Counted from the first letter of the stretch, positions 1 to 6,518 are shown. The stretch is DNA of 9,961 nucleotides from VXYL01 sp964348085 (GCA_964348085.1 CAYGBI010000103.1:1-9961), one strand, 5' to 3'. Translations and numbers: made by a program. The notes: generated from the letters alone by a model not told the origin.

Positions 1-425
1 CGTCGGCGACGCCGACCCGCCCGACGCCGCCACCGCATAGGCGGTCGCGCCCGGGGCGGGCTGGCCGTGCCGATGCCGCCGCCGTCGCAAGTGGCGTTCT
101 CGCCTTCGACGGCAGCGAACGCGAACTCCGTCACGCCCCCGCCACCAATAATCGGATCGTCACGTCGACGACGGCACCGATCGCCCAAACGGCGACGACC
201 CTCGGTCGGATCCGCCGGAAGTGCCGCCGGCCATGTCCATCCAGCCGGCCAAGCGACGTTCGGTCGGCACGGTTCCTTCCCGCTCGGGTTCGGGTGCATC
301 GCAAAGGGACTGGAGGCCCTCCGTGAACACCCCTGTGCCTTCACGGACGGAGATGCCGCTGTCACTCCTAGGGTCGGCAAGAACAAGGTCGCCTCCATGC
401 GACACCGGCTTCTTGCCGCCCGATT
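1..425. other. Stretch with no recognisable gene
   Basis: Several long open frames cross this GC-rich stretch on both strands, as expected by chance at this composition, and none reads as a family I know. The most protein-like is a minus-strand frame at 405-160 (GTG start, 81 codons). It is Gly/Ser/Asp-rich at its C-terminus, has no visible ribosome binding site and no recognisable domain. A second open minus frame at about 161-1 contains a Gly-rich run (IIGGGGVTEF) but no start. The stretch may be the eroded 3' end of a gene interrupted near the adjacent transposase remnant, or plain intergenic DNA. I see no tRNA or other RNA gene in it. Confidence 0.4.
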
Positions 426-854
426 GGTACGACCGTTGGCCCGAACCACCTCGACGGCAATCTGATCCGGCGTCTCGAGGACAAACACACGCGCGTCGAG
501 TGGCTGCGCTTCCTCGAGCGGATCGACGAGTTGACGATCCACGTCGTCGCCGACGACTACGCCACGCACGAGCACGCCAAGGTCCGGGCGTGGCTCGCCC
601 GTCGCCCGCGGTTCGAGACGCGCTTCACGCCGACCTCGGGGTCGTGGCTCAACCTGGTCGAACGCTTCTTCGCCGACCTGACCGCCGCGATCCGCGCCGG
701 CGTCGCCGCGCTGCGGCGCGGGATCGCGCGCCACTTGGCTGCGTACGACGACGATCCGCGACCCTGCCGTTGGACCGCCAAGGGCGAAGACGTCTTGGCG
801 AAGACCAAGCGCGCCCGGACGCGGCTGGCGGAGGTCCGGGAGTCCAATCATTAA
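426..854 (+). pseudogene. IS630-family transposase remnant (C-terminal DDE domain)
   Basis: The frame ending at the TAA at 852-854 reads as the C-terminal half of an IS630-family DDE transposase, the cut-and-paste enzyme of elements that insert at TA. Visible family blocks are HLDGNLI, then HTRVEWLRFL, the second catalytic-Asp block VVADDYATH (about nt 543-569), FTPTSGSWLNLVERFF with the catalytic Glu (about nt 627-674), and the tail WTAKGEDVLAK. The N-terminal helix-turn-helix and the first catalytic Asp are absent: the frame is closed by a TAG at 369-371 and shows no family similarity before about 426. Two short internal losses are likely, after FLERID (the RETPK-type linker is missing) and after the DLTAAIRAG stretch. 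The only in-frame start nearby is TTG at 531, in mid-domain. The enzyme should be inactive. The boundaries of the original element are not resolvable; an AT-rich tail follows at 848-879. Confidence 0.8.
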
Positions 855-879
855 TTCAATCTATTTATGATATAGAACA

Positions 880-1096
880 CTAGCGCCACAAGAACCGTCG
901 CCTACGGCACCTTTTGCCCCAGCCCACGCCGCCCTATCACCCCGTCGGACTTTCACGGCTGGCGCCGCCAAGTCCGACGGGGTGCTAGCGCCAAAGCGGT
1001 CGCCTACGCCTGCACCGCCTTTGCTCCAACCCAAGCCGCTCTAGTACCCTGTCCGCTTTCGCCGCTTGAGGCGGCCAAGTTCGACGGACCGCTCCT
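880..1096. repeat. Two diverged tandem copies of a ~105-bp intergenic repeat
   Basis: The first copy starts at 880 and the second at 985, both with CTAGCGCCA. They share GTCGCCTACG (897-906 and 999-1008), then a C-rich tract with a TTTGC-type core, then a GCCGC[CT]CTA block, and each ends in an inverted repeat around CCAAGT. Similarity is patchy, with small indels, so these are old copies. No reading frame spans both. The second copy runs directly into the ribosome binding site of the esterase gene, so it forms most of that gene's presumed 5' untranslated region. Confidence 0.65.
938..984. terminator. Perfect 15-bp stem-loop in the first repeat copy
   Basis: CACCCCGTCGGACTT (938-952) is exactly complementary to AAGTCCGACGGGGTG (970-984), enclosing a 17-nt loop. 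No T-tract follows on either strand, so it is not a classical intrinsic terminator. It could act as a transcript end or a stabilising hairpin after the transposase remnant, or be the structural core of the repeat. The corresponding part of the second copy (about 1050-1090) keeps only short complementary arms (GTCCG with CGGAC). Confidence 0.5.
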
Positions 1097-1102
1097 AGGA
1101 GG
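1097..1102 (+). promoter_or_regulatory. Strong ribosome binding site for the esterase gene
   Basis: AGGAGG lies 5 nt before the ATG at 1108, a full Shine-Dalgarno match. It fixes the start of the downstream gene and rules out internal ATGs as the main start. It sits within CTCCTAGGAG, a short palindrome that could partly hide it in a hairpin. Confidence 0.85.
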
Positions 1103-1107
1103 AAACC

Positions 1108-2148
1108 ATGTCGAAAATTTCCGAAGACCCGCGTATCGACCCGCGCATCAAGGCGCTCTTCTCGGCCATGCCGGAAATGACCAACCCGGGGGATGCCGAG
1201 AGCCGCGAGCAACTGCTGCGCGAGGCCGACTCGGAACAAGCGAAGGCGGCGGCGAACGGCATGCAGGCGTTCCTCGATCTGTGCGACACGGAAGAAGTCG
1301 CGCCGTCCGCCGGCCTGCGGGTGGAGACCAAGACGTTCGAGTCGCAGCCGGACGGCAACACGATCAAGGTGCAATACATCCGCCCGGACAACGACGACGC
1401 GTTGCCCTGCGTCTACTACATCCACGGCGGCGGCATGCAGTCGATGTCCTGTTTTTTCGGCAACTACAAAGCGTGGGGGCGAATCATCGCCGCGCAAGGC
1501 GTGTCAGTGGCGATGGTGGACTTCCGCAATGCGCTGACGCCGTCCTCGGCACCGGAAGTCGCGCCGTATCCCGCCGGCCTCAACGACTGCGTTTCCGGCG
1601 TGAAGTGGTTGGTGGAGAACGCCGCGGCACTCGGCGTTGATGCCGGCAACATCATCGTGGCCGGTGAAAGCGGCGGCGGCAACCTCACGCTCGCCACCGG
1701 TTTGCGGCTTCTTAAGGACGGCGACATCGGCTTGGTCCACGGCCTATACGCGCTCTGCCCCTACATCGCCGGCCGTTGGCCGCTGCCGGAGAACCCGTCG
1801 TCGACCGAGAACAACGGCATTCTCCTCGACCTGCACAACAACCGGGGCGCCTTGGCCTACGGCATCGAGGAACTGGAAGACGGCAATCCGCTGGCGTGGC
1901 CGGGCCTCGCCACCGAGGACGACGTGCGCGGCCTGCCGCCGGTGGTGGTCAGCGTCAACGAATGCGATCCGCTTCGCGACGAGGGCGTGAACTTCTACCG
2001 CCTGCTGTTGCGCGCCGGCGTTTCGGCCACTTGTCGTCAGGTGATGGGCACCATCCACGGGACGGAGATTTTCCCGGTGAGCTGCCCCGACGTCAGCCGG
2101 GAAACGGCGCGTAGCATCGCGGACTTCTGCCGCGGTGCGACGCGTTAG
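1108..2148 (+). CDS. Alpha/beta hydrolase, hormone-sensitive-lipase (family IV) esterase
   Basis: A 346-aa probable carboxylesterase or lipase that hydrolyses an ester bond; the substrate cannot be told. Residues 1-80 form an N-terminal cap region. The alpha/beta-hydrolase fold-3 core begins at about 98. The family IV oxyanion-hole motif HGGG is at 106-109. The nucleophile elbow is GESGGG with Ser188, a variant of the commoner GDSAGG. The likely acid is Asp287 in ECDPLRDEG and the likely base His317 in GTIHGTE, so the triad is complete. Length is close to the family norm of about 300-350. There is no signal peptide, so it is probably cytoplasmic. The start is set by AGGAGG at 5 nt. It stands alone on the plus strand behind the repeat pair and converges on the sensor kinase, so it is probably monocistronic. 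The family call is firm; the physiological role is unknown. Confidence 0.9.
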   Translation: MSKISEDPRIDPRIKALFSAMPEMTNPGDAESREQLLREADSEQAKAAANGMQAFLDLCDTEEVAPSAGLRVETKTFESQPDGNTIKVQYIRPDNDDALPCVYYIHGGGMQSMSCFFGNYKAWGRIIAAQGVSVAMVDFRNALTPSSAPEVAPYPAGLNDCVSGVKWLVENAAALGVDAGNIIVAGESGGGNLTLATGLRLLKDGDIGLVHGLYALCPYIAGRWPLPENPSSTENNGILLDLHNNRGALAYGIEELEDGNPLAWPGLATEDDVRGLPPVVVSVNECDPLRDEGVNFYRLLLRAGVSATCRQVMGTIHGTEIFPVSCPDVSRETARSIADFCRGATR

Positions 2149-2188
2149 CGCGACGAGAGCCGTCGCCTTTCGCCTCAGCTCCCGTAGC

Positions 2189-2230
2189 ACATCGTTGGCT
2201 TCGCCGCTAAGCGGCCGAAGCCGCCGATGT
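2189..2230. terminator. Hairpin between convergent esterase and kinase genes
   Basis: ACATCG (2189-2194) pairs with CGATGT (2225-2230), and inside it GGCTTCG pairs with CGAAGCC and CCGC with GCGG around a short TAA loop, giving a long interrupted stem. It starts 40 nt after the esterase stop (2148) and covers the kinase stop codon (2207-2209) and its last codons. Its place between converging genes suits a bidirectional transcript end, though no T-run is present. The sequence just before it (TTAGCGCG, then CCGTCGCCT) resembles the start of the 880-1096 repeats and may be a third, worn copy. Confidence 0.5.
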
Positions 2231-3817
2231 ACCGCTTGGTGACACTTCCGGTGCTGCCGGCAGCGTCACTTTGAACAGCGCGCCCGACGCCGACGGCGCG
2301 AGCACGATGTGGCCGCCGGCGGTGTGGATCAGCGTTCGGCAGATGGCGAGGCCCAAGCCGGTGCCGCCTTGGTCTTTCCGGGTGGTGAAGAAAGGATCGA
2401 ACACATGTTCCCGGTTGCCGGCGGAGATGCCGGGCCCGTCGTCGCGCACCGTGAGTTCAACCGCTGCGCCGTTCTTCGCCACCAGCAGGTCCACTCGCGA
2501 GGCGCCGTAGTCGAAGGCGTTGTCGATGAGGTTGTGCAGAACGGCGTGAATGGAAGTTCGCGGGATGCGCGCCCAAGCCGGCGGGCCGTCGGCGACATGC
2601 ACGCCGGCTTTGGCGACCGACCGGGCGACCGCTTGCACGTCGGTGGTTTCGTCGCTCACCGTCGCCATGTCCGCTTGCGCCATGGCCACTAGGCCTTGCG
2701 TCAGTCGCTCGAGACGCTCGATGTCGTCGGCGATGTTGTCGACGAAGTGTTTGGCGTCCTCGGGAGACATGGTGGCGTCGTCGCGCAACAACTCCGCTGC
2801 CCCGCGCATCGCGGCGATGGGCGTTTTGAACGCGTGGCTCACATGGCGCGCGAAGTCGCGCAGGTAGTTGGTGCGGCGATGCAAGTTGCTCACCATGGCC
2901 TCGATGCTGTCGGCGAGTTCGGCGAGTTCGTGGACGCGATACGGGCGGCCGCGCTCGAAGCCCGTCGCCTCGCCTCGCGAAACTTGGGTGGCTGCTCGTG
3001 CGAGCCGTCTGATCGGCAACACCAACGTACGGGCGGCGATAATCGCCACCACGAACCCTACGACAAGGAATACCGCCGCGCCCTGCATCAACAAGACGCG
3101 CTTCGCGTATAGGGCGTCCAATATGTTCGACGGGCGGCGAGACACCACCGCGACACCGACTAGCTTGTCGCCGGAGAGGCCGGAGAGAATGGGGTACGCA
3201 AGGGAAACCTCGACCGTCGCGCCGCGCACGACGCCTTCCACGGGCAGGCGAGTGTCCTTGGCGACTCGCCGCAGGCGCTGGCCGACTTGCCCGGCGAGCG
3301 CTTCGCCTACTTCACCGACATGCGCCAGCGACTCGCCGCGGCCGCTTGCCGTCGTGGCCACCACGACGCCTTGCCCGTCGAGCAGCCATATGCGGGCCTT
3401 CGTGGCCTCAGCCGCGTTGTCGAGCAAAGGGGCTATGCGCTCGCCGACGCGCATGGCCAAGCGGTCGGCGGGTGCGGCGGCGACGGGTGCCGGGAACGGC
3501 GGCGCGATGTCGGCGGTGCCGAAGTCGAGCAGCGGCGGCTTGCTGGGCGTGGCCAGCTCGATCTCGGCGCCTTGCCGCGGCACGTCGTTCGCCAGTTCGA
3601 GGAGCATGGTTTGATAGGCGGCGGACACCAAAGTGGCCACTATTCGGAGGTCGGCTTCGGTTTGGCGCAGCAGCGTCGTCTCGTGGATGCGCAGCATGTA
3701 CACGCCGACGAGGGGCAGCAAGAGGACGAACAGGCTGACGAGGACGAGCAGAGTGCGCAGGCGCAGTTTGATTCGCGGAGTTCGCGCTCCGTCGCCGCCG
3801 TTCACAAGGCTGCCCAT
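2207..3817 (-). CDS. Membrane sensor histidine kinase, CreC-like layout
   Basis: A 536-aa two-component sensor kinase of the inner membrane. Transmembrane helices are at about 21-42 and 240-262. They flank a ~200-aa periplasmic sensor with a Cache-like pattern (ARIWLLDGQG at 141-150, SLAYPI at 205-210, then GVAVVSRRP), an arrangement like that of CreC. A HAMP linker follows (about 263-315). The phosphoacceptor block has His328 in SHAFKTP. The ATPase domain has the N box HNLIDNAFDYG (Asn429, Asn433), G1 DDGPG (459-463), F box FDPFFTTR and G2 GGTGLGLAI (484-491). Ala329 replaces the Glu or Asp that usually follows the His; PhoQ (SLKTP) shows this site tolerates a neutral residue, so activity is likely. 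The ATG at 3817 has no clear ribosome binding site; a GTG four codons in is an alternative. No response regulator adjoins on either side: the 3' neighbour is the convergent esterase and the 5' neighbour is divergent. The signal is unknown. Confidence 0.9.
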   Translation of the reverse strand: MGSLVNGGDGARTPRIKLRLRTLLVLVSLFVLLLPLVGVYMLRIHETTLLRQTEADLRIVATLVSAAYQTMLLELANDVPRQGAEIELATPSKPPLLDFGTADIAPPFPAPVAAAPADRLAMRVGERIAPLLDNAAEATKARIWLLDGQGVVVATTASGRGESLAHVGEVGEALAGQVGQRLRRVAKDTRLPVEGVVRGATVEVSLAYPILSGLSGDKLVGVAVVSRRPSNILDALYAKRVLLMQGAAVFLVVGFVVAIIAARTLVLPIRRLARAATQVSRGEATGFERGRPYRVHELAELADSIEAMVSNLHRRTNYLRDFARHVSHAFKTPIAAMRGAAELLRDDATMSPEDAKHFVDNIADDIERLERLTQGLVAMAQADMATVSDETTDVQAVARSVAKAGVHVADGPPAWARIPRTSIHAVLHNLIDNAFDYGASRVDLLVAKNGAAVELTVRDDGPGISAGNREHVFDPFFTTRKDQGGTGLGLAICRTLIHTAGGHIVLAPSASGALFKVTLPAAPEVSPSGTSAASAA

Positions 3818-3914
3818 TGCGTTATGGTACTACCGCAAGTCGCGAGGTCGCGTGCCCAAGGCTGTCGGTCGGCGTGTGTTGCAGCGAACGCGCGCCGGGC
3901 GTGAAGGGTAGGGA

Positions 3915-4817
3915 TTGGTGGTCTGGGTCAGAATATCGATAGCGCTTGGCTTCTGGCTTGCCAGCGCCATCCTGCACCGCATGGTCTCGGACTTCGTCGC
4001 GACCAAGTTTCAGATGCCTTGGGGTGATTTCACGGCCGTCGACTATACGGTGGCGGGGATGGTTCTGGCCGCGGCCTCGTTGGTGCTGTTGGTCGCGTGG
4101 CAGGCTCGACGGCGGAGTTCGGTGAATGGCGGGCGAGACGGCGCTACGGGGGCGGCCAGATCCCCGACGTTGCAGTTGTGGACTTTGTGGCTGGCGGTGG
4201 TCGGCGTCTGTTACTGGACGCTAACCACGGTCAATGTGGAGTTCATCCACTATCCGCAGTACGGGCTGGTCGGCGGCTTGTTGGCGTGGGCATTGGATCC
4301 TCGGCGAGACCGACGGCTCGTGTTGGAGGTCATGCTGCTCTCGGTGGTGCTGAGCGCGGTGGACGAGTCGTTGCAGTACTTCTATCTGATGGAAGAGCAA
4401 AAGTACTTCGATTTCAACGACCTGGCGCTGAATCAGGTAGGTGTCTTCGCGGGTCTGTTGGTCTATTACGGTTTTCCGGATCGACAGCGGCTAGCGGCCG
4501 TCGGCCCTCGACGGCTGCTGGTCGCCCTGCTCTTGGGGTACGCGGTACTCGCCGTCGTCGCCGTCGCACTGGTCAACTCCGGCGGCATCGTGATCGAGCC
4601 GGACGATGAGCTGACGCAGGATGAAATCCTCCGTTTCGTCGGTGGCTTGCAAATCGCCTTGCAGTGGGAAGCCGGCATCTACGGCGCGGCGCATCCGAGC
4701 CGTATGGGTGGAACGTACTTCGTGATTGGCCCGCTAGGGTGGCTCGCGACGCTGGCCGCAACGATGCTCGTCGCGTGGCTTGTCGAGTTGAGGCTCCGCG
4801 CCGCAGGCCGGCGTTAG
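3915..4817 (+). CDS. VanZ-like multi-pass membrane protein
   Basis: A protein of about 300 aa with seven to eight predicted membrane helices (about 5-24, 44-62, 86-105, 116-128, 135-150, 172-187, 201-221, 267-291). The VanZ-type signature is spread over residues 109-176: EFIHYPQYG, then DESLQYF (150-156), then FDFNDLALNQVG (165-176), whose Asp, Asn and Gly pattern is the family's conserved core. VanZ family members are linked to glycopeptide (teicoplanin) tolerance or envelope functions, but the role of this group is not established. The usual VanZ domain is about 120-160 aa, so this protein carries extra flanking helices, including a long C-terminal extension with a soluble loop at about 225-262. 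TTG at 3915 follows AAGGG (3904-3908) by 6 nt; GTG at 3918 is equally plausible. It is divergent from the sensor kinase across 97 bp and could share its control region. Confidence 0.7.
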   Translation: MVVWVRISIALGFWLASAILHRMVSDFVATKFQMPWGDFTAVDYTVAGMVLAAASLVLLVAWQARRRSSVNGGRDGATGAARSPTLQLWTLWLAVVGVCYWTLTTVNVEFIHYPQYGLVGGLLAWALDPRRDRRLVLEVMLLSVVLSAVDESLQYFYLMEEQKYFDFNDLALNQVGVFAGLLVYYGFPDRQRLAAVGPRRLLVALLLGYAVLAVVAVALVNSGGIVIEPDDELTQDEILRFVGGLQIALQWEAGIYGAAHPSRMGGTYFVIGPLGWLATLAATMLVAWLVELRLRAAGRR

Positions 4818-4824
4818 GCGCCTA
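4815..4824. repeat. Palindrome over the VanZ-like stop codon
   Basis: TAGGCGCCTA is a perfect 10-bp palindrome that includes the stop codon at 4815-4817. It extends imperfectly to GCGTTAGGCGCCTACGC (4811-4827). It contains CGCCTACG (4819-4826), the 8-mer also found in the intergenic repeats at 899-906 and 1001-1008. Confidence 0.4.
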
Positions 4825-4880
4825 CGCTTGGCGTTCGATCAGGCCTTGCCGCTGTCTCGTGAGGCCAACGAACTTTGTCA

Positions 4881-4904
4881 ATGACCGAGAGAAGAAACCA
4901 ATGA
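4881..4904 (+). CDS. Possible 7-codon mini-ORF overlapping the next start
   Basis: ATG at 4881 opens a frame of seven codons (MTERRNQ) ending in TGA at 4902-4904. That stop overlaps the ATG of the 61-aa gene at 4901 as ATGA, the classic translational-coupling overlap. The mini-ORF itself spans the GAGAGAAG that serves as ribosome binding site for the next gene. It has no strong site of its own upstream, so it may be chance. Confidence 0.2.
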   Translation: MTERRNQ

Positions 4905-5086
4905 CAACGAGTGATTTTGTGTTGCCGGCGATAATGTCGCTATCCGGCGGCTTGACTTATTGGGTGGTTGGCGGCGAAGCGGGAATGGCGATTGCGTTTG
5001 CGACGGGAATGTTGCTTGCTGGATTGATCGCGTGCCCAATTGCGCGGCGATGGCGAGAAAATAGGGTTGCCGCACGGCGCGGCTAG
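4901..5086 (+). CDS. Small two-helix membrane protein of unknown function
   Basis: A 61-aa protein with two predicted membrane helices, about 7-24 (VLPAIMSLSGGLTYWVVG) and 26-46, and a basic C-terminal tail (ARRWRENRVAARRG) expected to stay in the cytoplasm. A purine-rich site (GAGAGAAG, 4886-4893) lies 7 nt before the ATG. Codons are less GC-biased at the third position than in the flanking genes (TTT, ATT, AAT, TTG, ATA and GTT are all used), so it may be foreign or poorly conserved. It follows the VanZ-like gene on the same strand by 83 bp and may be co-transcribed. I do not recognise the family. The hydrophobic pattern, start context and clean stop support a real gene. Confidence 0.55.
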   Translation: MTTSDFVLPAIMSLSGGLTYWVVGGEAGMAIAFATGMLLAGLIACPIARRWRENRVAARRG

Positions 5087-5097
5087 CAAGCGATCAC

Positions 5098-5124
5098 GGC
5101 GGGTGAAGTGCGCTAGTACCCGCC
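5098..5124. terminator. Stem-loop after the small membrane protein gene
   Basis: GGCGGGT (5098-5104) pairs with ACCCGCC (5118-5124) around a 13-nt loop, 11 nt after the stop codon at 5086. The position suits a transcript end for the VanZ-like and small-protein genes, but only TTCCCG follows, with no T-run. Confidence 0.4.
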
Positions 5125-5239
5125 TTCCCGCAACGGCGCCGTAGGCGCGATCTTCGGCACGGTAGGCGCATGTTCAACCGACAACGAAGGCGTCCTTGCG
5201 GCGCCTTTCCTATGTCCGGCCGGCGAGACTGGTTGCGAG

Positions 5240-5357
5240 CAGTACCAGTGTGTGCGAGCACCCGCGTTTGCCGGCGCGATCCTCGGCTAGGCGACTCGCC
5301 CAACCGCACCCGTGCCGAGGATGGCCGGCGGCGTGCGCACGATTGCCGGCGGTACTG
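5240..5357. repeat. Long imperfect palindrome
   Basis: Outer arms CAGTACC (5240-5246) and GGTACTG (5351-5357) are exactly complementary. Inner arms at 5270-5286 (GCCGGCGCGATCCTCGG) and 5315-5329 (CCGAGGATGGCCGGC) pair over 14-15 positions with one small bulge. Both arm pairs share nearly the same centre (about 5299), so this is one nested structure, not two accidental ones. The middle part of each arm (about 5247-5269 and 5330-5350) pairs poorly. Possible identities are a miniature inverted-repeat element, a REP-like element, or a structured RNA. Confidence 0.55.
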
Positions 5358-5456
5358 TTCCGCACCCACACCCGAAGCCATGCGCTGTGTCCAGGCCCCA
5401 AAGCGTTTCCCTAGCAGTCAACCGACCGCACTTGCCGGCGCTTGCCAACCGAACCG

Positions 5457-6512
5457 TTAGGCGATCCCCAATATCTCACGGTTGGCCGCGTCGTCCGTGC
5501 CTGCGGATGCGAAATCGTCGAATGCCCGATCCGTGACGCGAATGATGTGGTCCTTGATGAACCGCGCGCCTTCCCGGGCGCCGTCCTCTTGGTGCTTCAA
5601 GCAGCACTCCCACTCCAAGACCGCCCAGCCGTCGAAGTCGCAGGCGGCGAACTTGGAGAAGATGGACCGGAAGTCGATCTGCCCGTCGCCGAGGCTGCGA
5701 AACCGCCCCGGTCGGTTCACCCAATCCTCGTAGCCGCCGTAGACGCCGGCGCGGCCGCTGGGATTGAACTCGGCATCCTTGACGTGAAACATCTTGATGC
5801 GCTCTTGGTAGATGTCGATGAACGCCAAGTAGTCGAGCTGTTGAAGGATGAAGTGGCTTGGGTCGTAGAGGATGTTGGCGCGCGGGTGGTCGTTCACTTC
5901 GGCGAGGAAGCGCTCGAAGGTCACGCCGTCGTGTAGGTCTTCCCCGGGGTGGATCTCGTAACAGCAATCCACGCCGTTGTCCTCGAAGACATCCAGAATG
6001 GGCCGCCAGCGGGCGGCGAGTTCCTTGAATCCCGCTTCCACCAAGCCAGCCGGGCGCTGCGGCCACGGATACATCATCGGCCACAGCAAAGCGCCGGAGA
6101 AGGTCACATGGCTGGTAAGGCCGAGATTGCGGCTGGCCTTGGCCGCGAGTTTCACCTGTTCGCTGGCCCAAGCCGTCCGCTCGGCCGGCTTGCCGTGCAA
6201 GGAGGTCGGCGCAAAACCGTCGAACAGCCGGTCGTAGGCAGGATGTACCGCCACCAACTGGCCTTCGAGATGAGTGGAAAGCTCGGTGATGACGACGCCG
6301 CAGTCGCGCACGCGACCGTTTAGCTCGTCGCAGTAGTCCTTGCTTTCGGCAGCTTTGGCCACGTCGATGAACGCCGGGTTGCCGATCGGCACCTGAATGC
6401 CGACGAATCCCAAGTTCGCCGCCCACTTGGCCATGGACTCGATGTTGTCGAACGGATCCTCGTCCGCCATGAATTGGGCGAGGAAAATCGCCGGCCCTTT
6501 CAGAGTTTTCAT
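5457..6512 (-). CDS. Xylose-isomerase-like TIM-barrel sugar isomerase/epimerase (IolE-type superfamily)
   Basis: A 351-aa cytoplasmic enzyme of the AP-endonuclease-2/xylose-isomerase-like TIM-barrel superfamily, which includes sugar phosphate isomerases, keto-sugar epimerases and inosose dehydratase IolE. The divalent-metal site is readable: Glu186 in YEIHPGED, Asp217 in YDPSHF with His220, His243 in FHVKD, and Glu300 or Glu302 in VLEWE. Length is slightly above the family norm of about 270-330. The ATG at 6512 has AGAGGA 6 nt upstream. It is the second gene of a two-gene unit, 33 bp after the oxidoreductase, so it probably acts on that enzyme's keto product. The exact substrate is not readable. 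The superfamily call is firm; isomerase, epimerase and dehydratase cannot be told apart here. Confidence 0.88.
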   Translation of the reverse strand: MKTLKGPAIFLAQFMADEDPFDNIESMAKWAANLGFVGIQVPIGNPAFIDVAKAAESKDYCDELNGRVRDCGVVITELSTHLEGQLVAVHPAYDRLFDGFAPTSLHGKPAERTAWASEQVKLAAKASRNLGLTSHVTFSGALLWPMMYPWPQRPAGLVEAGFKELAARWRPILDVFEDNGVDCCYEIHPGEDLHDGVTFERFLAEVNDHPRANILYDPSHFILQQLDYLAFIDIYQERIKMFHVKDAEFNPSGRAGVYGGYEDWVNRPGRFRSLGDGQIDFRSIFSKFAACDFDGWAVLEWECCLKHQEDGAREGARFIKDHIIRVTDRAFDDFASAGTDDAANREILGIA

Positions 6513-6518
6513 ATTCCG

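Larger units (their letters stand above)
5087..5456. other. Structured intergenic region without a gene
   Basis: About 370 bp between the 3' end of the 61-aa gene and the 3' end of the isomerase gene. Open frames here are Arg-rich or Pro-rich and look like composition artefacts. It holds a 7-bp stem-loop (5098-5124), a near-repeat with period 21 (5134-5154 and 5155-5175, sharing GTAGGCGC), a ~118-nt imperfect palindrome (5240-5357), and several scattered GCCGGCG words (for example 5270-5276, 5324-5330 and 5345-5351). This looks like an accumulated repeat or structured-RNA segment between convergent transcripts. Confidence 0.5.

Noticed and set aside
160..405. 81-codon minus-strand open frame with GTG start
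   Set aside because: It is protein-like in places but has no ribosome binding site, no recognisable motif and a low-complexity end. High GC content makes such frames common, so it is described only within the unassigned region.
848..879. AT-rich patch with a TATGAT box, a possible outward promoter of the insertion element
   Set aside because: No matching -35 box at proper spacing, and about 230 nt plus hairpins separate it from the esterase start. Too weak to call.
221..883. 220-codon plus-strand open frame across the transposase remnant
   Set aside because: It is Arg/Pro-rich and lies in a different frame from the readable IS630 motifs, so it is a shadow.
2868..3614. 248-codon plus-strand frame inside the sensor kinase gene
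   Set aside because: It is antisense to a gene with full kinase motifs and has Ser/Arg/Thr-rich composition, so it is a shadow frame.
5134..5175. Possible start of a CRISPR or other tandem array (period 21, two units)
   Set aside because: Only two imperfect units with no spacers between them. It is better explained as part of the intergenic repeat family.
5094..5381. 95-codon minus-strand frame in the structured intergenic region
   Set aside because: Extremely Arg-rich, no domain, and it overlaps the hairpin and palindrome, so it is composition-driven.
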